Positions 29,214-37,920 of a DNA stretch of 64,000 nt are shown here, piece after piece. The stretch comes from Microvirga mediterraneensis. GTDB taxonomy: Bacteria > Pseudomonadota > Alphaproteobacteria > Rhizobiales > Beijerinckiaceae. Numbering within the stretch: position 1 is the first letter of the stretch; each line of letters begins with the position of its first letter. The notes under the pieces are model-generated. The model was not told the DNA's origin and ran no database searches. It saw only the letters and a list, made by a program, of their open reading frames with translations. The stretch covers positions 1,459,001-1,523,000 of the forward strand of contig NZ_JACDXJ010000001.1 of NCBI RefSeq assembly GCF_013520865.1, in the 5' to 3' direction. The position numbers were made by a program, and so were the translations under genes.

Positions 29214-30982
29214 CTAGAAGATGTCGAAATCCGCCGCCTTGAGAAGAGGCTTGTTCGTGAATTGAGCGATCAGGACCTTCGTTCCGCTGCCGTTGGCATC
29301 GGCATCGTAGTAGAGATTACCAGTCTTCCGATTATAGATGAGGTAATCGTTCGAGTCCCGCGCGTCGGTTCCCAAGCGAAGCTCACCGTTGCTGACCGAT
29401 GAGCCGAGCTTCTTGAAGTACCGGTCGTCCAGCGCAATGGTATCGTCCTGACGGCGGAAGTCGGTGATTTTATCCCAGTTCGTGCTCCTGTTCGGCCTTG
29501 TGTCGAAGAAAAACGTGTCCTGACCTTCGTTCCCGGTAAGGACATCACGGCCCGTGCCGCCGTGAATTTCGTCATTCCCGGCGAGGCCGCTGATCGTGTC
29601 GTTGCCGCCAAGCCCGAATATTTCATTGTCCAGTGCATTGCCGACCAGAACATTCGGCCCGTCGTCTCCACGGATAACTGCTTCAAGAGGTGGCTGCGGT
29701 TGAGTAGGCGGCTGCGGTTTATCCAGTGGAGGCGGCGGGGCGGCGGGGGCGGGTCGCCAGGCTGCTGATCGACCATCAGTTGGAACCTAACGGATTGCCC
29801 GCTTGTTCCGTTCGGAGCCGCGGAGGCATCCTCCCAGGTGACCATGTATGAGTTGTTTGCGCCTGCCGCGATCTGGGAGTTCTGCTGATCGCTCGTGGTG
29901 GTCGTGTTGACTACGTTGTCCTGAGCATCGGAAGCCGTGCCGTCGGCGTGAAATGCTCGGGTGCGTATGTCTTTGGTTGCCCCGCTGGCATCCGTCCAGG
30001 AAACGGCGAAGCCGCCGCCGGACAGGGCCACCACGTCGGAATCATTCTGTTCGCCGGCCGTGGTCGTGTTGACTTGGAAGCTGCTGCCTTGAGCGATACC
30101 ATTCGCGTCGAAGATGCGAGCGAAGATGGCAGAACTCGACGTGTCGTTCTTCGAAAGGCTTGTATCTGTCCAGGTGACGACGAAGTTGCCATTTTTCAGC
30201 GTGGTGACGGATGCTTCAGTTTGATCCCCATTGCCGGCATTGGCTGGCATGTCCACTGCATTGACAAGCTGCACGTCGCGGGCCTGTGTGCCATCGGAAT
30301 TGAAGATCGCGGCCCTCAGACCAAACGTTCCGTCTACGTCCGTCCCATAGGTGTTCGGGTTGGTATTGACCGGGGAGTCCGTCGACCAGACCAAGACAGT
30401 GCGATTGTTCGCCAGATCGGTAATCGCCGAATCCTTCTGGCTATAAACGTCGTTAATGGATGTGAGCGGAATGTTGAAACTTAAAGGTTTCCCAGTCCCA
30501 TCATAGCGGACCACATTGATGTCACGATAAGTAAGACCATCGACCCAGCTATCAAACGCAACCGCATAGCTGCCATCGGCGTGAGTGGTCACTTCGGGAT
30601 TGAAGTCATACGTGGAAGGATTGGCGTGCGTGACCTGAGCGGCGGTCACTCTCTCGACGCCCGTGGGAAGGATGACGGAGTGAAAAACGCGCACTGTCCC
30701 TAATTCACTTTGTGTCCAAGCATAAGCAATGTCGGTCGTGCTGCGAAACTGATCGAGAGCGACCTCATAACTGTCGATGGTCGATACGCTTTCAACGTTA
30801 AACGCAGTCCCCGGATTTGATCCGACGACTTGCGACCGTGTATCCCGTAAGGAACCCGAACTGGTATCGGACCACGCGACGGCAAAACGCCCATCTGAGA
30901 GATTCGTGATTGCGGGATCACTGAATAACCCACCACTCGTGTTCTGGACGGTCAATTCGCTACCAACTTTCTGGATAGCCAT
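29214..30982 (-). pseudogene. RTX-type calcium-binding protein, frameshifted
   Basis: From ATG 30982 the protein has about seven repeats of a short beta unit ending in FAVAWSD, FVVTWTD or FAVSWTD, then a Pro-rich linker. The frame then breaks. In the next frame the sequence continues LGGNDTISGLAGNDEIHGG, classic RTX nonapeptides, and ends with a serralysin-like tail (ITDFRRQDDTIALDD ... AADFDIF) and TAG at 29214-29216. Adding one G to the run at 29737-29740 turns the linker into an unbroken Pro tract and gives a 589-residue protein. It would be exported by a type I secretion system; none is encoded nearby. Composition is AT-richer than neighbours. Confidence 0.75.
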
Positions 30983-31378
30983 CGTTTCCTCCTATGAACC
31001 AGGGAGTAGTGCACGAGTGCTGCAAGTTCTCATGACAGAGATACTATACCTAAGATGATGAAATTTTGCTTTTGTGCAGCATCGGCAAATAAAATTTATT
31101 TTATTAGCCTCAAACTGTCAAAGAAAAACCTTTTAACTTCATGTTATATTGGATTGAATATATTCAGTACTACCCATTGATGGATAGTAAAACTGAGTTA
31201 TTATTGGAATATGTGTGGAGAAATTACTTTAATAACGTTCAATTCTATGGAGGTGGCTTTCGCCAGCCTGGTGCCGGCCATGGCGTGACGGGATGTCGTC
31301 CCCGATGCAGGACGTGCGGAGCGATGGATCCCTTCCGCTGGGTTGCCGAGTCATTGCCGGAATGGCATCGGCGAATTG
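30983..31378. other. AT-rich intergenic region, no gene seen
   Basis: The stretch next to the RTX gene (30983-31250) is conspicuously AT-rich and is likely to hold its promoter, though no clear pair of boxes was found. From about 31285 the GC-rich sequence GTCGTCCCCGATGCAGGACG...ATGGATCCC looks like a decayed half of the GTCAT-family inverted repeat. Confidence 0.4.
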
Positions 31379-32284
31379 CTATCGCCGCCGCTCCGCCAGC
31401 CAGATGCCGCCGAGCACGAGGGCCAGTCCGATCGCGTGGTAGAGGGCGAAGGGTTCGCCGAGCAGGACCACGGCGAGCAGGGCGCCGAACACCGGCACCA
31501 GGTTGACGAAAAGCCCCGCCCGGGCCGGGCCGATCAGCTCCACGCCGCGGATGAAGAAGATCTGCGAGAGCAGAGAGGGCAGGAGCGCGACATAGAGAAG
31601 GATGAGCCAGCCCTTGGGCGTGGGGAATTGTGCGGTCCCCTGGAGCATCTCCACGCCGACCAGGGGCAGGGAGCTGGCGAAGGCCACGACGGCCATGGCG
31701 GCGAAGAACACGAGGCCCGGCATCTGCGGACGATAGCGCAGACCCAGCGTGTAGACCGAATAGAACACGCAGGCGATCAGCATCCACACGTCACCGATAT
31801 TGATCGCCAGCGTCTTCAGGATCTCCCAGTCGGCTTTGACCGAGACCGTGATCACGCCGATCAGCGTCACGATCATGCCGATGATCTGGAGCGGGATCAC
31901 GCGGGCGCGGAAGACGGCGATCATGCCGATGAGCACGAAGACGGGGATCGAGCCCTGGAAGATGGTGAGATTGACCGCGCTGGTGTGGTGGGCGGCGGCA
32001 TAGAACAGGGCGTTGAAGGCGGTGAAGCCGGACACGCCCATGACGAGCGTGAAGAGCCACCGCTCCTTGAACTTTTCCCGCTCGGCCACGAGCTGCCGCC
32101 CCACGAGCGGCATCAGGATCGCCACCACGACCACCCAGCGCAGGCAGGTCAGCACCATGGGCGAGACCTCGCCGATGGCGAGCCGGCCGGCGATGCCGTT
32201 GCCCGCCCACATGAGCGTGGTGAGGACCAAAAGCAAATAGGCCTGCCCCCAGAACCCTTGCCGCAGCGATTGCAGAAATTTCAT
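31379..32284 (-). CDS. DMT/EamA-family transporter
   Basis: A 301-residue inner-membrane protein of the drug/metabolite transporter superfamily. Ten membrane helices are visible, with two EamA repeats: LVLTTLMWAGNGIAGRLAIG at the start of the first and MLIACVFYSVYTLGLRYR at the second. ATG 32284 was chosen because the longer open frame adds only Arg-rich sequence. Substrate unknown; family members export amino acids or metabolites. Confidence 0.85.
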   Translation of the reverse strand: MKFLQSLRQGFWGQAYLLLVLTTLMWAGNGIAGRLAIGEVSPMVLTCLRWVVVVAILMPLVGRQLVAEREKFKERWLFTLVMGVSGFTAFNALFYAAAHHTSAVNLTIFQGSIPVFVLIGMIAVFRARVIPLQIIGMIVTLIGVITVSVKADWEILKTLAINIGDVWMLIACVFYSVYTLGLRYRPQMPGLVFFAAMAVVAFASSLPLVGVEMLQGTAQFPTPKGWLILLYVALLPSLLSQIFFIRGVELIGPARAGLFVNLVPVFGALLAVVLLGEPFALYHAIGLALVLGGIWLAERRR

Positions 32285-32360
32285 CGGAGGGTGGACCTTA
32301 TTGCGCTTGCCGCCCTGCGCCGTTCGGCTAAACCGGCACGCAAGAAAGCGGGTGACACGC

Positions 32361-33224
32361 ATGGGCTTAAGGTTTCTGGTGGTCGAGGGCAATACGCGGG
32401 GCGCAAGGCAGGCCCATAGGGAAGCCTATGGACTCATGCCGTCGGAATCCTATGCGGCGGTGATTCAGGCCATCGCGGGCGAGGCTGTCTGCGACATCGC
32501 CTTCCCGGCGGACCCGGGGGCCAACCTGCCGGATGCGGCCGGGCTCGAATCCTATGACGGCATCGTGCTGACCGGCTCGCACCTGAACATCTACGACCGC
32601 ACGCCCGATATCCTGAGCCAGATCGACCTGATGCGGGCAATCTATGCGTCCCGCACCCCATCCTTCGGCTCCTGCTGGGGCCTGCAGGTGGCGGCCGTCG
32701 CGGCCGACGGGGACGTGCGGCCCAACCCGCTCGGGCGCGAGGTGGGGCTGGCCCGCAGGATCACGGCCACCGAGGCGGGCCGGGAGCATCCCCTGCTCGC
32801 GGGGCGGCCCGCGGCCTATGACGCGCCGGCCATTCATCTCGACATGGTGACGGCCCTGCCGGACGACTGCACGGTGCTCGCCGGCAATGCGGTGTCCCCG
32901 GTCCAGGCCGCCGAGATCCGCCAGGACGGGGGCGTGTTCTGGGGCGTGCAGTATCACCCCGAGTTCTCGTTGGGCGAACTGGCCGTCATCCTGGGCCGCC
33001 GGACCGAGATCCTGGTGAGGGAAGGCTTCTGCCGGACCGCCGAGGACGCCGTGGCTTATGCGCAGGACCTGAGCGCCCTCGACAGGGATCCCGCCCGCTT
33101 CGATCTCGCCTGGCGCCACGGCATCGACGCGGAGGTCCTCGATCCGCAGCGTCGCACCCGAGAGATCCGGAACTTCATCGAGCACCGCGTGAGGGCGGAG
33201 AGGAGCGCGCGCGGTCGAGCCTGA
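32361..33224 (+). CDS. Class I glutamine amidotransferase-like protein
   Basis: A 287-residue protein with the GATase class I triad: nucleophile Cys105 in FGSCWGLQ and His199/Glu201 in QYHPEFS. The family resembles GuaA-type amidotransferase domains without a synthetase domain; some members hydrolyse gamma-glutamyl compounds. A C-terminal extension of about 80 residues follows the domain. The partner and acceptor are unknown. It is divergent from the EamA gene, with 76 bases between the two start codons. Confidence 0.78.
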   Translation: MGLRFLVVEGNTRGARQAHREAYGLMPSESYAAVIQAIAGEAVCDIAFPADPGANLPDAAGLESYDGIVLTGSHLNIYDRTPDILSQIDLMRAIYASRTPSFGSCWGLQVAAVAADGDVRPNPLGREVGLARRITATEAGREHPLLAGRPAAYDAPAIHLDMVTALPDDCTVLAGNAVSPVQAAEIRQDGGVFWGVQYHPEFSLGELAVILGRRTEILVREGFCRTAEDAVAYAQDLSALDRDPARFDLAWRHGIDAEVLDPQRRTREIRNFIEHRVRAERSARGRA

Positions 33225-33356
33225 GGCGCGCCGACGTCGTCCGCTCGCAAACGCATCCGGAGATTGGTCGGCGCGCACATTACGGAACCTTCACTTGTGC
33301 TTCCACCCGGCCGGCACGATCATGGCGTTTCCTGTGCCCGGAGCCGAATCCCTCCC

Positions 33357-34280
33357 ATGAGCAAGTCCCTGTTGTTGCGTCTGCACCGGTGGGTGGCTTT
33401 GACATTCGCCTTGCCGCTGCTGGCCGTCATCGCGACCGGCCTGATTCTCTCCTTCGAACCCATCGTGGTGCAGAGCGCCATCGAGCCCGGATCCGTCTCG
33501 GTGCAAACCGTCGAAGGATTGCTCCAGCGGTACGACCCGCAGGGCACGGCGCGCGCGATCGTCCTGCGACCGAACGAAAACACGCTGACGGTCAACGGCG
33601 TGCAGCCCGGCGGAAGCGTGACGCTCGACCTCAGGACCGGCGAACCCGTGGCCCGGACGACGCGCTCGCTCTCCGACATGTTCGGAACGGCGCGCCAGAT
33701 CCATGAACACCTGCTTCTCAGGGCCGGTTGGCTCGTAACGGCCTCGACGATGGCCATGCTGGCGCTCATCGCGCTCGGAATATTTATGGGCTGGCCAAGG
33801 CTGCGCAACACGCTGCCGGGCTGGCACAAGGGTGTGGGCTGGTTCCTGCTGCCGCTCGTGATCCTCAGCCCGCTGACCGGTCTCCTCCTGGCTTTCGGCA
33901 TCTCTCTGGCGCCTGCTCCAGCACCCGCCAGCGCCTCCGGGCCGCCTCTGCCCCTGCGTGAGGCGGTGCGCGTCCTCGCGGTCGAACACGACCTGTCGTC
34001 TCTGAGCTGGATCCGGCCCCTCGGCCGCAACCTCGTGGCCCGCGTGGCCGAGGACGGGGAGATGAGGACATATGCCCTCAACCGCGAGGGGGCCGTTCCC
34101 ATGGCCCGCAGTTGGCCGCGCCTCATCCATGAGGGCAACTGGGGCGGCTCCGCCCTCGCCATCCTGAATCTCGTCACGTCGGTGGCGCTCCTGGGGCTTC
34201 TGCTCAGCGGAAGCTGGATCTGGCTGCGCCGCCAGCTGCGCCGCTCGTCCGGCCGGCAACGGGTCGCGAAGACGACCTGA
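33357..34280 (+). CDS. PepSY-domain membrane protein
   Basis: A 307-residue protein with the PepSY-associated membrane architecture: LLLRLHRWVALTFALPLLAV start with a helix containing His residues, a periplasmic PepSY-like segment, helices around WLVTASTMAMLALIALGIFMGW and WHKGVGWFLLPLVILSPLTG, and a last helix near the C-terminus. Such proteins resemble iron-uptake ferric reductases and may move electrons through heme. ATG 33357 chosen by the RLHRW start. It is followed by the 6S-like RNA promoter. Confidence 0.8.
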   Translation: MSKSLLLRLHRWVALTFALPLLAVIATGLILSFEPIVVQSAIEPGSVSVQTVEGLLQRYDPQGTARAIVLRPNENTLTVNGVQPGGSVTLDLRTGEPVARTTRSLSDMFGTARQIHEHLLLRAGWLVTASTMAMLALIALGIFMGWPRLRNTLPGWHKGVGWFLLPLVILSPLTGLLLAFGISLAPAPAPASASGPPLPLREAVRVLAVEHDLSSLSWIRPLGRNLVARVAEDGEMRTYALNREGAVPMARSWPRLIHEGNWGGSALAILNLVTSVALLGLLLSGSWIWLRRQLRRSSGRQRVAKTT

Positions 34281-34327
34281 TGATGGAGCGGGTGCCGTGA
34301 AAGCTATGTTATGTTCTCACTTTGTTC

Positions 34328-34356
34328 TTGACAGGGCGGATAACCTTGGCTATATC
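34328..34356 (+). promoter_or_regulatory. Near-consensus housekeeping promoter
   Basis: TTGACA (34328-34333), a 17-base spacer and TATATC (34351-34356). The -35 box is a perfect consensus. No open reading frame follows on this strand for 800 bases, so it is likely to drive a stable RNA. Confidence 0.75.
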
Positions 34357-34362
34357 GTTGCC

Positions 34363-34606
34363 CTAGATCTGCTCTGACGAGGGGCGCGCTCGCGAGGCGT
34401 CGCAAGAGTGAGAGCAGGCACGGTCCCGCCGCAGGTCTCGCAATCCTGTGGTCGCGGGAGGTCGACCTTGGGGGCTCCCCAGCTGGTCCACCTGAAAAGA
34501 ACCGTGCGTGACGAGCAGTTCGGCTCTCACATTCACCCCTAGAGAGCGAGCCGGGCTGCCCGACGCGCCACCCTCGAACCCTGAAAGGCTCGCAGCGCAA
34601 GCTGCG
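34363..34606 (+). ncRNA. ssrS: Structured RNA, candidate 6S RNA
   Basis: Nested long-range pairings define a rod: 34383-34388 with 34564-34569 (GGCGCG/CGCGCC), 34389-34393 with 34546-34550, 34408-34415 with 34523-34530 (GTGAGAGC/GCTCTCAC), 34418-34424 with 34501-34507 (GCACGGT/ACCGTGC), with two hairpins inside. ACATTCACC and GGTCCACCTGAAAAG resemble matching parts of E. coli 6S RNA. A CGCAGC-GCAA-GCTGCG hairpin and a GCCCC/GGGGC stem lie at the 3' side. 6S RNA mimics an open promoter and binds RNA polymerase. In many proteobacteria ssrS sits near the cyclo-ligase gene, which is at the far left here, so the assignment is tentative. Confidence 0.55.
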
Positions 34607-34631
34607 GGCCCCAAGGGGCTGGAATTTTCGC

Positions 34632-35141
34632 TCAATGACCCCGCTTCACATCCGCCAGGGCACGGCCGAGGGCGTCGGCGAGGGTCTCCCGCTCCGGCGG
34701 GGACAGGTCGCGGGCGATCTCCACGTGCTCGTTGCGGAAGCGCAGGGAGAGGTGCTGCAAGCCGTATTCGTCGTCGATCTCGCGGTCGATGCGGGTCCAG
34801 ACCGGGTTGAACTGCCAGTCCTTCACGTCGCCGCGCGGACTCACCTTGCGGAACAGAAGGCGGATCGGCGTGAGCTCCAGAAGCTCGAAGGCTTGGCCCT
34901 GGCGGTAGCTGACCCGGAAGGCGATGTAGAGGCCCAGGAAATCGAGGCCGAAGAAGCCGGCCACCGGCCAGAAGCCCATGATCACGAAAGGCAGGCTCGC
35001 CACGACCGACGTGAGGCAGACCAGCACCATCAGGGTCTTGAAGCCCTGCGGGCTCAAGGACCGGTGCGGGCGAATCACGGCCGAGAAGACCGGCCGCTCG
35101 AACCTTTCGTTCTCGCTGTATGGTGCCTTGCCGCTTGCCAT
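34632..35141 (-). CDS. DUF2244 membrane protein
   Basis: A 169-residue protein with two adjacent membrane helices (TLMVLVCLTSVVASLPFVIM and a second around FFGLDFLGLYIAF) followed by a cytoplasmic domain with WQFNPVWTRIDRE. This matches DUF2244, an alphaproteobacterial family of unknown function often beside nth. It is divergent from nth, with 20 bases between start codons. Confidence 0.85.
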   Translation of the reverse strand: MASGKAPYSENERFERPVFSAVIRPHRSLSPQGFKTLMVLVCLTSVVASLPFVIMGFWPVAGFFGLDFLGLYIAFRVSYRQGQAFELLELTPIRLLFRKVSPRGDVKDWQFNPVWTRIDREIDDEYGLQHLSLRFRNEHVEIARDLSPPERETLADALGRALADVKRGH

Positions 35142-35161
35142 GCCTCAAGTATAACGCAGAA

Positions 35162-35917
35162 ATGTCCGATCTGAAGCCATCCCCCCGCCGTATCGCCAAG
35201 GCAAATTCGAGCTCGAAATCGAAACCGGCCGTTCCGGCGAAGACTGTCGGGAAAGCGATTCGCGCGCGCCGCCCGAAGCCCGTCGACCGGGCGACGATGG
35301 TCGAGGTGTTCCGGCGCCTGCACGCGGCCAATCCGGAGCCCAAGGGCGAGCTGGATTACACCAATCCCTACACGCTGCTGGTCGCCGTGGCGCTCTCGGC
35401 GCAATCGACCGATGTCGGGGTCAACAAGGCGACCCGGAACCTTTTTCCCGTCGCCGACACGCCGCAGAAGATGCTCGATCTCGGCGAGGAGGGCCTGCGC
35501 GAGCACATCAGGACGCTCAATTTCTACAACACGAAGGCGAAGAACGTCATCGCGGCGGCGAGGCGCCTCGTGGACGAGTTCGGCGGCAAGGTGCCGAATT
35601 CCGTCGAGGTGCTGGAAACCCTGCCGGGCGTCGGACGCAAGACCGCGAGCGTCGTGGTCAACATCGCCTTCAAGGATCCGCGCATCGCCGTCGATACGCA
35701 TATCTTCCGCGTCACCAACCGGATCCCGCTTGCAATCACCAGGACGCCCCTGGAAACCCAGGTCGCGCTCGAAGCCCTCATTCCGGACGAGTTCCGGCTT
35801 CACGCCCATCACTGGCTGATCCTGCACGGCCGCTACATCTGCAAGGCTCGCCGGCCCGAATGCTGGCGCTGCCCGATCAACGACCTGTGCCGTTATCCGG
35901 ACAAGACGATTCCGTAG
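35162..35917 (+). CDS. nth: Endonuclease III
   Basis: A 251-residue base-excision repair glycosylase/AP lyase for oxidised pyrimidines. A basic N-terminal extension of about 45 residues precedes the fold. The helix-hairpin-helix LPGVGRKTASVV holds the catalytic Lys, and VDTHIFRV the catalytic Asp. The iron-sulfur motif is CKARRPECWRCPINDLC (C-x6-C-x2-C-x5-C). Its TAG stop overlaps the end of a palindromic repeat. Confidence 0.96.
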   Translation: MSDLKPSPRRIAKANSSSKSKPAVPAKTVGKAIRARRPKPVDRATMVEVFRRLHAANPEPKGELDYTNPYTLLVAVALSAQSTDVGVNKATRNLFPVADTPQKMLDLGEEGLREHIRTLNFYNTKAKNVIAAARRLVDEFGGKVPNSVEVLETLPGVGRKTASVVVNIAFKDPRIAVDTHIFRVTNRIPLAITRTPLETQVALEALIPDEFRLHAHHWLILHGRYICKARRPECWRCPINDLCRYPDKTIP

Positions 35918-35972
35918 AGCATCGGACGCAGAAGCGGGAACCAGCCGGACTCACGTCGCCCAAGAACGCTCT
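35916..35972. repeat. GAGCATCG-type repeat overlapping two stop codons
   Basis: The element begins AGAGCATCGGACG and ends AACGCTCT. With the flanking T and A it reads TAGAGC...GCTCTA, so its ends form the TAG of nth (35915-35917) and, on the other strand, the TAG of the small Cys-rich gene (35971-35973). The centre (GCGGGAACCAGCCGGACTCACG) is a diverged version of other copies. Confidence 0.65.
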
Positions 35973-36237
35973 AGATCGGAACGCCCGTGGGCTTGAGGCA
36001 GCGCGGTGCAGCCGGCACGCACGCAATGCCTGGCGTCGAGCAGGCAAGACCCTCGGGCGCGCGGCGGCAGACGACGCACTCGTCGGTCCACTCGGAACAG
36101 GCAGGCCCGCCCGGAGGTCCACCGTCCGTCGCAGGCTGCGGGCCGAGGCCGGCCCCGGCGATCACGGCGAGGAGCACGACCAGCAGGGCGGTCGCGATGG
36201 ACAGGGTGACCGCAAGGGCCTCGTCGCGCGACGGCAT
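35971..36237 (-). CDS. Small Cys-rich exported or membrane-anchored protein
   Basis: An 88-residue protein of unknown function. It has one hydrophobic segment at about residues 8-30 (AVTLSIATALLVVLLAVIAG), then a Pro/Gly-rich region with six Cys (CSEWTDECVVC, ACSTPGIAC, PRC) that would face the periplasm. ATG 36237 lies 3 bases after the uppP stop on the same strand, so it is probably cotranscribed with uppP. The regular Cys spacing and operon position favour a real gene; no family is recognised. Confidence 0.6.
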   Translation of the reverse strand: MPSRDEALAVTLSIATALLVVLLAVIAGAGLGPQPATDGGPPGGPACSEWTDECVVCRRAPEGLACSTPGIACVPAAPRCLKPTGVPI

Positions 36238-36240
36238 CGA

Positions 36241-37038
36241 TCAGCCGTAGACGATCAGGCCGGCAAGGCCCGCGGCGCCCACGATGATGCGCCAATAGGC
36301 GAACGGCGTGAAGCCGTGCCGGGACACGTAATCCAGGAACAGCTTCACCACGACGAGCGCCGCCAGGAAGGCGGATACGAAGCCTGCCCCGATGATCACG
36401 GCGTCGTTGGCGGAGAGGAACTTGTAGTTCTTCAGCAGATCGTAGGCGAAGGCGCCGGCCATGGTCGGCATGGCGAGGAAGAACGAGAACTCGGCCGCGG
36501 CGCGCTTCGAGGCGCCCATCAGCATGGCGCCCACGATGGTGGCGCCCGAGCGTGAGACGCCCGGGACCATGGCGGCGCATTGGATGAGACCGATCTTGAA
36601 ATACATCGACAGGGGGAAGCGGGTTGCGTCGGTCTTGGTCGCTTCGAGCGGCATGCGGTCGATGGCGATGAGCACGAAGCCGCCGACGATCAGGGTCATG
36701 CAGACGATCCAGGGATCGAACAGCACCTCCTTGATGAATCCGTGGAGCAGGGCTCCGATCACGGCGGCAGGCAGGAAGGCCACAAGGACGCCGATGACGA
36801 AATGGCGCGCCATCGGGTCGTGCGGCAGGGCCTTGGCGATGGTCCAGAGCTTGTTGAAATAGACGGACAGGATCGCCAGGATCGCGCCGAGCTGGATCAG
36901 GACCTCGAAGGTCTTGCCCGTGGATTCGAAACCGAGGAAATGGCCCACGAGAAGCAGGTGGCCGGTGGAGGAGACCGGAAGGAATTCCGTCAGACCTTCG
37001 ATGAGGCCGAGAAAGAGCGCCTCGATAATTTGGGACAT
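36241..37038 (-). CDS. uppP: Undecaprenyl-diphosphatase UppP (BacA)
   Basis: A 265-residue inner-membrane enzyme that dephosphorylates undecaprenyl-PP to recycle the lipid carrier for peptidoglycan and O-antigen synthesis; it also confers bacitracin resistance. The two signature motifs are present: [15 protein letters not shown] near the N-terminus and [11 protein letters not shown] in the second half. About eight membrane helices are seen. ATG 37038 gives the standard start [15 protein letters not shown]. Confidence 0.96.
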   Translation of the reverse strand: MSQIIEALFLGLIEGLTEFLPVSSTGHLLLVGHFLGFESTGKTFEVLIQLGAILAILSVYFNKLWTIAKALPHDPMARHFVIGVLVAFLPAAVIGALLHGFIKEVLFDPWIVCMTLIVGGFVLIAIDRMPLEATKTDATRFPLSMYFKIGLIQCAAMVPGVSRSGATIVGAMLMGASKRAAAEFSFFLAMPTMAGAFAYDLLKNYKFLSANDAVIIGAGFVSAFLAALVVVKLFLDYVSRHGFTPFAYWRIIVGAAGLAGLIVYG

Positions 37039-37216
37039 CGTTGAAAATCCTGAAAACGGCGCCAGATGCGGGAGCACGTCGTGTCTGTCAAGCAAGGTTT
37101 GCGCCGCCGTCGTAGCCCTTTTGCATCACAGACATGAGATTCACCAATATTCCTTACCAACCCTTAACGAAGCACGGCCTTATTCTCGCCGCCTGTTTCG
37201 CGTCACTCATAGATTC

Positions 37217-37909
37217 ATGGCCATCCTGCATTCTTATCCGTTCTGCCCGCAGTCGCGGTTCGCGCGTCTTATTTTCGCGGAGCTCGGCCTTGAGCCGGAT
37301 ATGATCGAGGAGAAGCCGTGGGATCGGCGCATTCCCTTTCTGGAGATCAACCCGGCCGGAAATCTGCCGCTCTTGATCGACGATAACGGACTTGCCGTCG
37401 CAGGCCCATTAAGCCTTGCGGAGTATCTCGACGAGACCCGGGGAGAGGACCTGCGGGATCGGCGCTTCCTGCCCCGGGACCTTGCGCAGAGGGTCGAGGT
37501 CCGCCGCCTGCTCGATTGGTTTCTGGTCAAGTTCCACGGCGAGGTCTCGGATTACCTTGCCACGGAAAAGATCTATAAGCGCTTCATGCCCATGGATCTG
37601 GGAGGCGGTCCGCCGGACATGGGCGCGATTCGCGCCGCCCAGACCAATGTGCGATACCATCTCAAATATATCGGTTTTCTGATTTCCGCGCGGAATTGGC
37701 TGGCCGGCGACCAGATGACCTATGCGGATCTGGCGGCGGCGGCCCATCTGTCGGTAGTGGATTATCTCGGCGACGTGCCATGGGACGAGGACGAAACAGC
37801 GAAGCATTGGTACGCCAGGATCAAGTCCCGGCCGTCCTTTCGCGCACTCCTCGCGGACCGGGTGCCGGGGATGGCGCCGGCGGGGCATTACGACGACCTG
37901 GACTTTTAG
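37217..37909 (+). CDS. Glutathione S-transferase family protein
   Basis: A 230-residue cytoplasmic protein. Thioredoxin-like N-terminal domain with the start [20 protein letters not shown] (Cys-Pro in the active-site loop) and the cis-Pro motif [11 protein letters not shown], followed by an all-helical C-terminal domain with [19 protein letters not shown]. It resembles GSTs used in detoxification or redox; the substrate is unknown. It lies directly upstream of queG. Confidence 0.9.
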   Translation: MAILHSYPFCPQSRFARLIFAELGLEPDMIEEKPWDRRIPFLEINPAGNLPLLIDDNGLAVAGPLSLAEYLDETRGEDLRDRRFLPRDLAQRVEVRRLLDWFLVKFHGEVSDYLATEKIYKRFMPMDLGGGPPDMGAIRAAQTNVRYHLKYIGFLISARNWLAGDQMTYADLAAAAHLSVVDYLGDVPWDEDETAKHWYARIKSRPSFRALLADRVPGMAPAGHYDDLDF

Positions 37910-37920
37910 ACGGAGAGGCG

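Noticed and set aside
31141..31506. 121-codon frame beginning in AT-rich DNA
   Set aside because: The first 40 residues are AT-rich noise and the rest is antisense to the EamA transporter; the composition switches abruptly.
34363..34606. tmRNA, RNase P RNA or SRP RNA at this locus
   Set aside because: No tRNA-like acceptor/T-arm pair, no RNase P core (GAGGAAAGTC-like) and no GGAAGGAAGCAG-type SRP loop were found.
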